A DNA stretch of 64,000 nucleotides from Streptomyces nodosus. GTDB lineage: Bacteria > Actinomycetota > Actinomycetes > Streptomycetales > Streptomycetaceae. How positions within the stretch are numbered: position 1 is the stretch's first letter; each line of letters opens with the position of its first letter. Position numbers and translations under genes: made by a program. The stretch lies in the NCBI RefSeq assembly GCF_008704995.1, contig NZ_CP023747.1:3560501-3624500 (forward strand). The letters run 5' to 3'. The notes under the pieces are model-generated. The model saw only the letters and a program-made list of their open reading frames with translations. It was not told where the DNA came from and did not search any database. Shown here piece by piece: positions 24,275 to 32,163 of the stretch.

Positions 24275-24373
24275 TCAGCGCTGGCCCTGGTACAGCTTCT
24301 TCACGGTCAATCCGGCGAAGGCGAGGACGCCGACGCATACCAGGACCAGCAGGGTTGCGAAGAAGATCTCCAC
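24275..24373 (-). CDS. 32-residue small membrane protein
   Basis: GTG 24373 has AAGGAG seven bases upstream and encodes MEIFFATLLVLVCVGVLAFA followed by GLTVKKLYQGQR: one hydrophobic helix and a short basic cytosolic tail. Codon use is gene-like, and similar tiny proteins occur, as I recall, in many Streptomyces. It precedes the nitrobindin-like gene on the same strand. Function unknown. Confidence 0.7.
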   Translation of the reverse strand: MEIFFATLLVLVCVGVLAFAGLTVKKLYQGQR

Positions 24374-24407
24374 GGGGTGCTCCTTGTCGAGCGCGGTGGT
24401 ACGTACG

Positions 24408-24448
24408 GAGGGCCGGACCCCAGCTTAGTCGGCCGGGGTCCGGCCCTC
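24408..24448 (-). terminator. stem-loop terminator after the three-gene membrane operon
   Basis: GAGGGCCGGACCCC and its exact complement GGGGTCCGGCCCTC flank a 13-nt loop: a 14-bp perfect stem, 23 bp past the last stop at 24471. Confidence 0.75.
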
Positions 24449-24470
24449 TTGGCGAGGTACGCCCACCCGC

Positions 24471-25457
24471 TCAGGCGAGCAGTTCGCCCTGCAGGGCCAC
24501 CGTCTGGTGGAAGGGGACGGCGCGGGCGGCGCCCGTGCGGGACTGGAGGATCACCGCGAGGGTGTCGCCCGCCAGCAGATAGGCCTGCCGCACCTGCTCG
24601 GCGCCGTACGGCTTGGCCTCGGCGTAGACGGAATACCAGACGCCGTCGACGCGGGCCTCTTTCGGGAAGTCCTCGTCGACGGTCGTCTCGGCTCCGCGCA
24701 CCTGATAGCCCGGACTGTTGAAGGAGGTGAGCCCCTCTCCGACCAGGTGGTCCACGAGCGCGGCACTGTTGAACTGGAGCAGATAGATCCGGGTGCGGGT
24801 GCCGTCCGGCGTGGTCCAGCCGCGGGCGGCGATATGCCGAAGCCCGTGGTCGGTCAGCTGCTGCCCGAACTTCTTGCGCTCGTCCCGCAGCGCGTACTCC
24901 GCGAGGAAATCCTTGGTCGGGAGCCAGCCGTCCGCGCCGCGCAGGGCCTTGTCCTCGCGGGCCCCCTCGGGCGCGGGCAGCACCAGGGCGCGCAGGTCGG
25001 CGTGGTGCGCCCCGGCCTTGTTGGACTCGGCGCGCGGGGCGGGGCTGCCGGAGGGCAGCGGCGGCCTGACGATCTCCGGGTAGTCCCAGCGCCCGTCCGA
25101 GGCGGTGGCCAGGCCGGGCACGTCGGTGCGCTCCATGCGGACGATGCCGTACGCGGTCCCCGACCCGGCCACCGCGAACACCACGACGGCCGCGGTCCAG
25201 CGCAGTACGGCCCGCAGGACCCGCCGGTCCTTCCGGGGTGCGGGCTGCTCGGGGAGGACGGCGGCGGCCGGAGGCATCTCCGGTACCGGCGGCATCTCCG
25301 GCAGCGACGGTACGGCGGGGTCCTGAGGCGCCTCCGGAGCCGGCGGCACCTCCGGTATCGGTGCTGCGTCGGCGGCCGGAGGTGTGTCCGACGTCGGCGG
25401 CGCCTCCGGCACCGACGGTGCGGCGGCGGTCTCCGGTGTCTGCTGCTGCTCGCTCAT
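24471..25457 (-). CDS. membrane-anchored extracytoplasmic protein C of a paralogous trio
   Basis: A 328-residue protein of unknown function. Residues 1-75 are Pro/Ala/Glu-rich (EAPPTSDTPPAADAAP). A basic stretch (PRKDRRVLRAVLRW) precedes one membrane helix (TAAVVVFAVAGSGTAYGIV, about residues 88-106). The remaining 220 residues are predicted outside. The outer part shares with the first gene of the operon (26671) the order LRxLxL, DGWL, a helix, then RxxAxxxWxTxD, IYLLQF and WYSVYAEAKPYG. The gene begins with an ATGA overlap with the preceding gene. Stop is followed by a strong terminator. It may be a subunit of a cell-surface complex with the other two; I do not recognise a named family. Confidence 0.75.
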   Translation of the reverse strand: MSEQQQTPETAAAPSVPEAPPTSDTPPAADAAPIPEVPPAPEAPQDPAVPSLPEMPPVPEMPPAAAVLPEQPAPRKDRRVLRAVLRWTAAVVVFAVAGSGTAYGIVRMERTDVPGLATASDGRWDYPEIVRPPLPSGSPAPRAESNKAGAHHADLRALVLPAPEGAREDKALRGADGWLPTKDFLAEYALRDERKKFGQQLTDHGLRHIAARGWTTPDGTRTRIYLLQFNSAALVDHLVGEGLTSFNSPGYQVRGAETTVDEDFPKEARVDGVWYSVYAEAKPYGAEQVRQAYLLAGDTLAVILQSRTGAARAVPFHQTVALQGELLA

Positions 25458-26674
25458 ACGGCCTTCCCCGGGTCCTTGATGCGGTCGAGCTGGTCGCGGA
25501 GGAACCGGGCCGCCTCCTTGGTGTCCATCGGCTTGAGCCCGTACCCGGTGGCGCTGACCAGGACGTCGCCCACATAGCCGCTGCAGAACAGGTACTCGAG
25601 CTTTTCCTTGGAGTCCTTGGGAGGCAGGAAGCAGCGGGCGTTCTTGTGGCCCTCGATCCTGGGTCCGGCCCGGAAGATGTCCAGCGCGGAGAGGAACTCC
25701 TGCTGGACGGCCGTGAGGGAGCGCACGGCCCCCCGGTTCTCCATCCGGGACAGCACGATCTCCATGACGAAGGCGTCGTCGGTGTCCTGGTTGACCGGGT
25801 CCTCGACGCTGAGATAGCTGCGCATCGCCATGCCGGTGATGTGCTGCTTGTCGATCTGCTTCTCCATCAGCCGCCGCTGGGAGCGGGGCAGGTTCCGCAG
25901 CGACTCCTTGCGCAGTGCGGTGGCCTGCGCTCCGCTCAGCTCGGCGTCGGCGCCGTACTGGCCGAGGTCCGGGCCGCGCCCGTATCCACTGGCGCCGAAG
26001 GGCAGCAGCATCCCCTTCAGTCCGGCGTCCTCGGGCTGCTTCTCCTCCGAGGACGCCTTTGCGGGCAGCCGCCAGACGGGGTCACCGGGGTCGCGGTCGG
26101 CGTCGCGGACGGTCACCACGGTGAAGCCGGTGCCGCCGACGAGCGCGGCGAACAGTACGGCGCATCCGGCGATCAGACCGATCCGGCGACGCCGGCGCGG
26201 CTTCACGGCGGCGCCCGCCTCCGGTTCCGCCGACGGCCCAAGCCCGGCCGGCTCGGTCCCGGCCACGGGAGTGCCGTCGACCTGACCGGCCTCACCCGCC
26301 GACCCGGCCGCTCCGGCGGAATCGGTCCCGCCGACCGGATCGGCCCCGGCCGCATCGGCTTCGCCAGCCGCTTCCGCCTCGTCGGCCGTAGCCTTGTCGA
26401 CCTTGCCCGCCCCGCCGGCCGCAGCCTTGTCGGCCATGTCCGCGTCGTCGGTCGCATCCGTGTCGGCCGTGCCCGCACCGGCCGTGTCGGTCGTGCCGGC
26501 GCCGTCGGGCACATCCGCCCCGTCGGCCGCCGGGCCCCCGCCGACCACATCCGTGCCGTCGACCGGTCCGGACCCGACCGCGGTGTGCGGGGGAGCGTCG
26601 GACGGCGCGGGCCCGGCGGCCGGATCGGTGGTGGGGGACGGTTCCGGCGTCTCCCTGTCCGGGTGCTCGCTCAC
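25454..26674 (-). CDS. membrane-anchored extracytoplasmic protein B of a paralogous trio
   Basis: A 406-residue protein. About 155 residues of a low-complexity Ala/Asp/Gly/Thr N-terminus (TDTAGAGTADTDATDDADMA) are followed by KPRRRRRIGLIAGCAVLFAA, a single membrane helix near residue 165, then an extracellular domain of about 220 residues. The domain contains LKGMLLPFGASGYG, two Cys (NARCFLPP and YLFCSGYVGDVLV) that might form a disulfide, and MDTKEAARFLRDQLDRI at the end. It overlaps both neighbours by four bases (ATGA). The N-terminal repeat-like region has a coding bias for GCC/GAC triplets. Function unknown. Confidence 0.75.
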   Translation of the reverse strand: MSEHPDRETPEPSPTTDPAAGPAPSDAPPHTAVGSGPVDGTDVVGGGPAADGADVPDGAGTTDTAGAGTADTDATDDADMADKAAAGGAGKVDKATADEAEAAGEADAAGADPVGGTDSAGAAGSAGEAGQVDGTPVAGTEPAGLGPSAEPEAGAAVKPRRRRRIGLIAGCAVLFAALVGGTGFTVVTVRDADRDPGDPVWRLPAKASSEEKQPEDAGLKGMLLPFGASGYGRGPDLGQYGADAELSGAQATALRKESLRNLPRSQRRLMEKQIDKQHITGMAMRSYLSVEDPVNQDTDDAFVMEIVLSRMENRGAVRSLTAVQQEFLSALDIFRAGPRIEGHKNARCFLPPKDSKEKLEYLFCSGYVGDVLVSATGYGLKPMDTKEAARFLRDQLDRIKDPGKAV

Positions 26675-27456
26675 AGCCGCCCCACCTGCCGTTCGGCCAG
26701 ACTCATGATCTCTTTCTCGGGTATCGGCTTGGTGTCGTAGATGTAGATGTCCATCGCGATGTCACCGCGCCAGGCGTGCGCCTGGGCCGAGTACACGGGG
26801 AGATAGCCCGGCTTGCGCTCGGGCGTGCTGTCCACGTACGTCATGCCCTCTTCGGTGCCGGGGATGGGCCGGCTGTGATTGCCGGAGTCCCGCTCCGCCC
26901 AGTACATCCCGTTGTCGGCATGCTCCTGGGCTCCCGCCTCTTCCTCCTGGTGGAACTGCACGAGGTCGATCTCGACGAAGTGCGTGTCGGTGGTCTCCCA
27001 GGCGGCCACGGCGACGCGGCGGAACTCGATGTCGACCAGATGCTGGAAAGCCACGGCCGGCTTGTCGAAGGAGTGCATGTATTCGGCGAGGTCCAGCCAG
27101 CCGTCGGATTCCAGCGCGTTCCGCGCCCCGCTCGGCCGCGAGAGCAGCAGCTTGCGCAGGTCACCGTCGGTGCGCACCCGCCGGTCCTGCGCGGCCGACA
27201 ACGGCTCCACCTCGCCCTTGGCCTGCTTCACGACGGGCTGCGACAACGGCGGCAACGGGGTCGGGGTGCGGCCGACCTGCACCAGGTAACCGGTGCAGGT
27301 GCCGGCGACGACGCCGAGCACGGCCGCGGCGGCGATGAGCAAGGCGGTACGCCCACGTCGGCGGGCGCGGGGCACCTCGACGGCGACCTGCGCCCCCTCC
27401 TGGACCTCGGGTGTCTGTTCGGGTCTTTCAGGTACTTCCAAGGTGGTCCCCCACAC
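26671..27456 (-). CDS. membrane-anchored extracytoplasmic protein A of a paralogous trio
   Basis: A 261-residue protein. It has a short cytosolic tail, a basic segment (VPRARRRGRTALLIAAAAVL), one membrane helix near residues 38-58, then an extracellular domain. That domain contains LRKLLLSRPSGARNALESDG, WLDLAEYMHSFDKPAVAFQH, VAAWETTDTHFVEIDLVQFH and YLPVYSAQAHAWRGDIAMDI. It is the first gene of three, overlapping the next by four bases. GTG 27456 is used; TTG 27441, with GGGGGA upstream, is an alternative start. It is divergent from the DsrE-like gene. Function unknown. Confidence 0.72.
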   Translation of the reverse strand: MWGTTLEVPERPEQTPEVQEGAQVAVEVPRARRRGRTALLIAAAAVLGVVAGTCTGYLVQVGRTPTPLPPLSQPVVKQAKGEVEPLSAAQDRRVRTDGDLRKLLLSRPSGARNALESDGWLDLAEYMHSFDKPAVAFQHLVDIEFRRVAVAAWETTDTHFVEIDLVQFHQEEEAGAQEHADNGMYWAERDSGNHSRPIPGTEEGMTYVDSTPERKPGYLPVYSAQAHAWRGDIAMDIYIYDTKPIPEKEIMSLAERQVGRL

Positions 27457-27544
27457 AACGGGAAAGCGCGTTCTCGTTCACGCGCCGGAGAGAAGACACC
27501 AGGGCAATGCCCAGAGTTGTAAAGGATCTGATTACGATTCAATC

Positions 27545-27907
27545 ATGGCGAAGAAGCTCGTGATCAAGGTGACGGCCGGGGCGGACGCCCCCGAGCGCTG
27601 CTCCCAGGCGTTCACCGTGGCGGCCGTGGCCGTGGCCAGCGGAGTCGATGTCTCGCTCTGGCTGACCGGGGAGTCCTCGTGGTTCGCGCTGCCGGGCCGT
27701 GCCGCCGAGTTCGAACTGCCGCACGCGGCACCGCTGCCCGACCTGATCGAGTCGGTGCTGGCGGCCGGGCGCCTCACCCTGTGCACCCAGTGCGCGGCGC
27801 GGCGCGAGATCACCGAGCAGGACGTCATCGAGGGTGTGCGGATCGCGGGCGCACAGGTGTTCGTCCAGGAGGCGCTGGCGGACGACACCCAGGCCCTCGT
27901 CTACTGA
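27545..27907 (+). CDS. DsrE-family protein
   Basis: A 120-residue cytosolic protein with the DsrE/DsrF-like fold: KKLVIKVTAGADAPERCSQA at the N-terminus, VAVASGVDVSLWLTGESSWF, then LTLCTQCAARREITEQDVI with two cysteines (CTQC) and IAGAQVFVQEAL at the end. This fold often carries sulfur as persulfide, but some members have other roles. ATG 27545 follows TACGAT (27533-27538) by six bases, hence likely leaderless. The sulfurtransferase operon downstream (28.4-29.8 kb, other strand) fits a sulfur-related role, by inference. Confidence 0.85.
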   Translation: MAKKLVIKVTAGADAPERCSQAFTVAAVAVASGVDVSLWLTGESSWFALPGRAAEFELPHAAPLPDLIESVLAAGRLTLCTQCAARREITEQDVIEGVRIAGAQVFVQEALADDTQALVY

Positions 27908-27967
27908 CCCGCGACCGGGCGTATCGATTACCGACCCGACGACCGGGCGTACCGATACGGACGCCGT

Positions 27968-27993
27968 GCGCCTCCCGCGGAACCGGGAGGCGC
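27968..27993. terminator. bidirectional terminator between convergent genes
   Basis: GCGCCTCCC, GCGGAACC, GGGAGGCGC: perfect 9-bp stem between the stops at 27907 (+) and 28001 (-). Just before it a 19-bp near-repeat starting CGACCGGGCGTA occurs twice (27913-27930 and 27939-27957). Confidence 0.7.
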
Positions 27994-28000
27994 GCTCACC

Positions 28001-28258
28001 TCAGCGCCGTTTCTTGCCGTCCAGCTCGTCCCACCAGTCGTCCGACTTCGGATCGCCGGACGGGTCGTCCCACCAGCGGTCCTCGGGGCCGCGGCGATTG
28101 GCCACCATCGCGGCCAGCGGCGGGATGACCATCGCGACCAGGCACATCCCCACGGCCGCGGGAACCGACCACAACCGCACGACTCCCCAGGCCAGGACGA
28201 ACAGCCCGATGCAGGTACCCATCATGGCGAAGTAGAGGTGACGCCGCCGTGCGTACAT
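28001..28258 (-). CDS. DUF3099 domain membrane protein
   Basis: An 85-residue protein with two membrane helices (LYFAMMGTCIGLFVLAWGVV and AAVGMCLVAMVIPPLAAMVA) between a basic N-terminus (MYARRRH) and an acidic, Trp-rich tail (EDRWWDDPSGDP, DDWWDELDGKKRR). The layout is that of DUF3099. Function unknown. It is separated from the sulfurtransferase operon upstream by a terminator. Confidence 0.85.
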   Translation of the reverse strand: MYARRRHLYFAMMGTCIGLFVLAWGVVRLWSVPAAVGMCLVAMVIPPLAAMVANRRGPEDRWWDDPSGDPKSDDWWDELDGKKRR

Positions 28259-28284
28259 ACCTCCAGGCTATGCCGGTGCACGCC

Positions 28285-28337
28285 GAAGGGCCGCACCCCG
28301 ACCGGTAAGCGTCCAACCCCCGGGGGTGCGGCCCTTC
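28285..28337 (-). terminator. terminator of the sulfurtransferase operon
   Basis: GAAGGGCCGCACCCC (28285-28299) and GGGGTGCGGCCCTTC (28323-28337) form a perfect 15-bp stem with a 23-nt loop, 44 bp past the DUF1416 stop at 28381. Confidence 0.7.
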
Positions 28338-28380
28338 GACCGTGCGCATACGGTCCCTGGGACCGTCGTGGAGAGTGCCG

Positions 28381-28668
28381 TCAGACGGCGATCGCGACCT
28401 CCGCCAGACCGCCCTTCTGGGCAACGACCGTACGGTCCGCGGTGGCACCCGGCACCAGGGCGCGCAGGGTCCAGGTGCCCTCGGCCGCATAGAAACGGAA
28501 CTGTCCGGTCGCCGAGGTCGGAACCTCGGCGGTGAACTCGCCCGTCGAGTCCAGCAGGCGCACATAGCCGACGACGGGCTCGCCGTCGCGGGTCACCTGG
28601 CCCTGGATCGTGGTCTCACCGGGCTTGATCGTCGAGGCGTCGGGGCCGCCGGCCTTCGCTCCACACAT
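28381..28668 (-). CDS. DUF1416 domain protein
   Basis: A 95-residue protein, MCGAKAGGPDASTIKPGETT then IQGQVTRDGEPVVGYVRLLD, with a transthyretin/carboxypeptidase-regulatory-like beta-sandwich pattern. It is the standard partner gene of the sulfurtransferase in actinomycetes, here 34 bp downstream of it. The N-terminal Cys2 may accept sulfur, which is a guess. AAGGAAG precedes the start. Confidence 0.88.
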   Translation of the reverse strand: MCGAKAGGPDASTIKPGETTIQGQVTRDGEPVVGYVRLLDSTGEFTAEVPTSATGQFRFYAAEGTWTLRALVPGATADRTVVAQKGGLAEVAIAV

Positions 28669-28702
28669 GGTTCTTCCTTCGGGGTAGGTCCGGGGTCCGG
28701 GA

Positions 28703-29542
28703 TTACTTCGCGGGGCCGAGCTCGATCGGGACACCGACGAGGGAGCCGTACTCGGTCCAGGAGCCGTCGTAGTTCTTGACGTTCTGGACGCCGAGCAGCT
28801 CGTGCAGGACGAACCAGGTCAGCGCGGAGCGCTCACCGATGCGGCAGTAGGCGATGGTGTCCTTGGCCAGATCGACGCCCTCCGCGGCGTAGAGCTCCTT
28901 GAGCTCGTCGTCCGACTTGAAGGTGCCGTCGTCGTTGGCGTTCTTCGACCACGGGATGCTGCGGGCGGTCGGAACGTGCCCCGGACGCTGCGACTGCTCC
29001 TGCGGCAGGTGGGCGGGGGCCAGCAGCTTGCCGGAGAACTCGTCGGGCGAGCGGACGTCGACCAGGTTCTGCACGCCGATCGCGGCGACGACCTCGTCAC
29101 GGAAGGCGCGGATGGACACGTCCTGCGGCTTGGCCTCGTAGTCGGTCTCGGTGCGCGCGGGCACCTCCTCGACCAGCTCGCGGGCGTCCAGCTCCCACTT
29201 CTTGCGGCCGCCGTCGAGAAGCTTGACGCTGTCGTGGCCGTAGAGCTTGAAGTACCAGTAGGCGTAGGACGCGAACCAGTTGTTGTTGCCGCCGTAGAGG
29301 ATCACCAGGGTGTCGTTGGCGATGCCCTTCGAGGACAGCAGCTTCTCGAAGCCGGCCTGGTCGACGAAGTCACGGCGGACCGGGTCCTGGAGGTCCTTCG
29401 TCCAGTCGATCCGGATGGCGTTCCTGATGTGGTTCTTCTCGTAGGCCGACGTGTCCTCGTCGACCTCGACGACGGCGATGTTCGGGTCGTCCAGGTGCTC
29501 CTGCAGCCAGTCGGCGTCTACCAGGACCTCGCTGCGGCTCAT
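28703..29542 (-). CDS. thiosulfate/3-mercaptopyruvate sulfurtransferase (rhodanese)
   Basis: A 279-residue two-domain rhodanese that transfers sulfane sulfur to cyanide or thiols. The inactive N-terminal domain has EVLVDADWLQEHLDDPNIAV and LYGGNNNWFASYAYWYFKLY. The active C-terminal domain has NLVDVRSPDEFSGK and the catalytic loop AYCRIGERSALTWF; the Cys near residue 233 is the persulfide carrier. It is preceded by a cysteine-containing leader peptide with its own promoter and followed by DUF1416, the usual actinobacterial arrangement. ATG 29542 has a GGAGGAGAAA site just upstream. Confidence 0.95.
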   Translation of the reverse strand: MSRSEVLVDADWLQEHLDDPNIAVVEVDEDTSAYEKNHIRNAIRIDWTKDLQDPVRRDFVDQAGFEKLLSSKGIANDTLVILYGGNNNWFASYAYWYFKLYGHDSVKLLDGGRKKWELDARELVEEVPARTETDYEAKPQDVSIRAFRDEVVAAIGVQNLVDVRSPDEFSGKLLAPAHLPQEQSQRPGHVPTARSIPWSKNANDDGTFKSDDELKELYAAEGVDLAKDTIAYCRIGERSALTWFVLHELLGVQNVKNYDGSWTEYGSLVGVPIELGPAK

Positions 29543-29684
29543 GCTTTCTCCTCCGGGGCAGTTGCGGCAGGGCGTGCGAGTCGAATGGGGTGCGGGTACG
29601 CGGCTCGACAGGGGCGTACGCGACACACAGTGGCCCCGTGTCACAAGGTCAGGGCCGGCGAAATACGGGAGTCGGAGCTCCCGC

Positions 29685-29765
29685 TCAGGACGTGCGACAG
29701 AGCATGGCGGCGACGCGGCACAGGTCTACTGCCCGCCGCTTCGTGAGATCCGCCTGTCGCTGCAT
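29685..29765 (-). CDS. cysteine-type leader peptide (26 aa)
   Basis: ATG 29765 encodes a 26-residue peptide beginning MQRQADLTKRRAV and ending DLCRVAAMLCRTS. The repeated LCR motif just before the stop matches the small actinobacterial uORFs that sense cysteine availability and control downstream sulfur genes by attenuation. It lies 142 bp upstream of the sulfurtransferase start. The promoter places the first transcribed base at or next to the ATG, so it is leaderless, as is typical of those peptides. Confidence 0.8.
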   Translation of the reverse strand: MQRQADLTKRRAVDLCRVAAMLCRTS

Positions 29766-29772
29766 GGGGTCG

Positions 29773-29802
29773 ATCGTAGGGACGGACCGGTGCACATGTC
29801 AC
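29773..29802 (-). promoter_or_regulatory. promoter of the leader peptide-sulfurtransferase operon
   Basis: On the reverse strand, -35 GTGACA (29802-29797), an 18-bp spacer, and -10 TACGAT (29778-29773), seven bases before ATG 29765. This is a good vegetative (HrdB-type) promoter by eye. Confidence 0.6.
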
Positions 29803-30126
29803 CGGGGTGTCGCATGGTGAGATGCGATCGTCCACGATGCGGGACGACAAGAGCCCCGGGACGGCCGCGGAACGGCGGGCGGGCGTCCGTTTCCGCCGTT
29901 CCATCTGCGGTACGGACAAGGGCGTCTCGCTCTTCGGACACTCGTCCACCGCACCACGCACAGGTACCCGTACCCGCCGTAGGTAAGCCCGCTCGCACAG
30001 GATTCCCGGTCCGGCGAGTCCGGAGAAAGCCGAAGCGCCCGGGCCGGCCCACGGAAAGCGAGTCCGAGGGAAGCCCGAGCGCTCAGGAGAGTCCGGGGAA
30101 AGCGAGTTCGGGGAAAGGACGGATCC
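29803..30126. other. 324-bp intergenic region with short repeats
   Basis: No gene is supported. The right half has repeated purine-rich words: GGAAAGCGAGTCCGAGGGAA near 30054 and GGGGAAAGCGAGTTCGGGGA near 30098, plus a related GTCCGGAGAAAGCCG at 30016. They lie just beyond the stop of the gene at 30127. No clear terminator is visible. Confidence 0.45.
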
Positions 30127-30864
30127 TCAGCCCACGAGCCTGACGTCCGATCCCTTCACCGTGATCTCCACCCCGTCCTTCGCCGCCTCGACCTTGTCGA
30201 GCCGGATGCCACCGGGGAGCCGGTCCAGCTTCTGCTGGAAGTCCGTGATCGACCGGATCCGGCCCTCGGCGAGCTCGGCGGGGCCGAACGTGGGCAGGGT
30301 GTCCGCGTTCACCTTCACGCTGTCCCCCTGGACGGTCACCGAGCTGAGCACATGGATCGGGGTCGGCACCTTGATGCCGGCCGTCTCGACCTCGACCGCG
30401 ACCTTGATCTTGCCGTTGCCGCCGTCCGAGAGACCGATGACCCGGGCGGTGATACCGGGGGCCACCTGGGTGGTCTCGGAGTTGGCGGTCTTGAGCAGCT
30501 CGGCGTAGGTGATGAGCGCGGTGCCGGTGGCGGTGGACGCGGTGGCGGAGCGGTAGTTCCCGGAGAACTTCACGCCCTTCATGTCCGCGTTCAGATCGTC
30601 GATGCGGATCTTCTCGTCGCCCTTGCCGGTCGGCGCCTCGTAGTCCTTGATGCCGACCTCGATGTCGTCCAGCTCGCCGCCGGCCACCTGGGTGAGGAAG
30701 GGGAAGCCCTTGATGGACACGTCCGGCGTCCGGGCCAGGTTCTCGGAGGTCTTCAGCCTGCCGGCCGCCTCACTCTCCGCGAAGTGCACCGCCACGCGGT
30801 CCACCAGCACGAAGAGGCCCCCCAGGATCACGGCGACGATCAGAAGTATTCGCAGTGCGCGCAT
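30127..30864 (-). CDS. LmeA-like DUF2993 lipid-binding protein
   Basis: A 245-residue protein with an N-terminal signal anchor (MRALRILLIVAVILGGLFVL) and a DUF2993 domain. Conserved bits are VSIKGFPFLTQVAGGELDDI, EVGIKDYEAPTGKGDEKIRI and ADMKGVKFSG. In mycobacteria the LmeA protein binds phosphoinositides and supports lipoglycan maturation. Streptomyces homologues are less studied. ATG 30864 immediately precedes the signal sequence; GTG 30882 is possible. Confidence 0.88.
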   Translation of the reverse strand: MRALRILLIVAVILGGLFVLVDRVAVHFAESEAAGRLKTSENLARTPDVSIKGFPFLTQVAGGELDDIEVGIKDYEAPTGKGDEKIRIDDLNADMKGVKFSGNYRSATASTATGTALITYAELLKTANSETTQVAPGITARVIGLSDGGNGKIKVAVEVETAGIKVPTPIHVLSSVTVQGDSVKVNADTLPTFGPAELAEGRIRSITDFQQKLDRLPGGIRLDKVEAAKDGVEITVKGSDVRLVG

Positions 30865-31007
30865 GCTCGGTGTTTCCCCCACCTCGACGGTCGACGACGG
30901 CAGTCGCTGACCTGCTGTGAAAGGGTGCAGCCCGGCCGCCTGCCGCCGCGACTGTAACCCCGTGGATCCTTGCCGCAGCAGGATTGTCGATCAGTTGTGA
31001 CATGCGC

Positions 31008-31048
31008 CTAGTGCTGTGACCGGGAAGGTTTGCCGGTCACAGCACTAG
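31008..31048. repeat. stop-codon hairpin, copy 2
   Basis: CTAGTGCTGTGACCGG (31008-31023), nine-base loop GAAGGTTTG, CCGGTCACAGCACTAG (31033-31048): a perfect 16-bp stem. The reverse-strand gene at 31045 has its TAG stop inside the first three bases of the right-hand arm. Related to 22062-22102. It is a probable terminator. Confidence 0.75.
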
Positions 31049-32163
31049 CCGAGGGCACGTCCCAGCAGATAGAGCACCGGCGCCGCCGCCGTCAGGGGCA
31101 AGGCCACCCCCGCCGTGAAGTGGACGAAGCGGGACGGATAGTCGTAGGAGGCGACCCGGTGCCCGATCAGGGCGCAGACGCCCGCGGCCAGTCCGAGGAA
31201 GGCTCCGGAGGTGCCCAGGCCCGTGGGGCCGCCCATCGCGATGCCCGCGCCCGCCGCGGCCAGCAGGGCCACCACCACGGAGACCGCCGTCGGCAGCGGC
31301 AGCGCCCGCGCCAGGACCGTCACGGCGACCGCGACGGCGCCCACCGTGACGGCGTCCGGCACGGCGGCGAGATAGCCGGTGGCGACGATCGACAGGGCCG
31401 AGGAGGCGACGGTCGCCATCAGCCCCTGCATCCGGGTGTCCGGATCGGCGTGCGAGCGCAGTTGCAGCACCAGGGCCAGCAGGACCCAGACGCCGAGGGT
31501 GCCGAGGATGGCGGCGGGCGCGTTCTCGCGGCCGGCCACCAGCAGCGCGATGTCCGCGGTGACCGCACCCAGGAACGCCAGTGCGATGCCCTGCCGGGCG
31601 GGCCACATGCCGTTCAGCCGGAACCATCCGGCGGCCGTCACCCCCTGGAGGATCACCAGCGGTACCACCAGGGCGTACGTCCCGAGGGCCGCGGCCCCCG
31701 CGAGCAGCGCCCCGAGGACCGCGGTGAGGACCGCGGGCTGCAGCCCGGGTTCGATGATCGGCGAGCGTCCCTCCAGCCGGGCGCGCTGGTTGGCGGGCAG
31801 GGCGGAGAGGTCGACCGGGGGCGCCTCGGGTGCCGCCGTCCGGGTGGCACCGGCCTCCGGGGCCGCGGTGTGGGCGGGGTGGCCGAGGCCGTCGGCGCCG
31901 GCCGCCGCCCAGCCGTGCTGCGGCCCGTACCCCGGCGTCCGCGGCGGCATCGGCTGCCCGGGCTCGTGGGGCTGCCCCTCCCGGCGCTGCGCATAAGGCT
32001 GCTGCTGGGGGTGCGGCTGCGGACGACCGGCCTGCGGGCCGTGGGCGTTCGGGTCGTACCACCCCTGCTGGGGCCCCGACTGCTGCGGCCGGCCCTGCTG
32101 CCGGTAGGGGTCGTACCCCGCGTCGTAGCCCTCGTACGGCTGGTTGCTCATCGCTTCGCTCAT
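31045..32163 (-). CDS. multi-pass membrane protein with Gln/Pro-rich N-terminus
   Basis: A 372-residue protein. Residues 1-130 are disordered, with QQGRPQQSGPQQGWYDP and HPQQQPYAQR. The rest has about nine hydrophobic segments (from AVLTAVLGALLAGAAALGTY to ALPLTAAAPVLYLLG). No transporter signature is seen. ATG 32163 overlaps the stop of the MoaD gene (ATGA). ATG 32151, twelve bases past GGAGG, is an alternative start. Pairing with a ThiS/MoaD-like protein is conserved as far as I recall, but its meaning is not known. Confidence 0.75.
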   Translation of the reverse strand: MSEAMSNQPYEGYDAGYDPYRQQGRPQQSGPQQGWYDPNAHGPQAGRPQPHPQQQPYAQRREGQPHEPGQPMPPRTPGYGPQHGWAAAGADGLGHPAHTAAPEAGATRTAAPEAPPVDLSALPANQRARLEGRSPIIEPGLQPAVLTAVLGALLAGAAALGTYALVVPLVILQGVTAAGWFRLNGMWPARQGIALAFLGAVTADIALLVAGRENAPAAILGTLGVWVLLALVLQLRSHADPDTRMQGLMATVASSALSIVATGYLAAVPDAVTVGAVAVAVTVLARALPLPTAVSVVVALLAAAGAGIAMGGPTGLGTSGAFLGLAAGVCALIGHRVASYDYPSRFVHFTAGVALPLTAAAPVLYLLGRALG

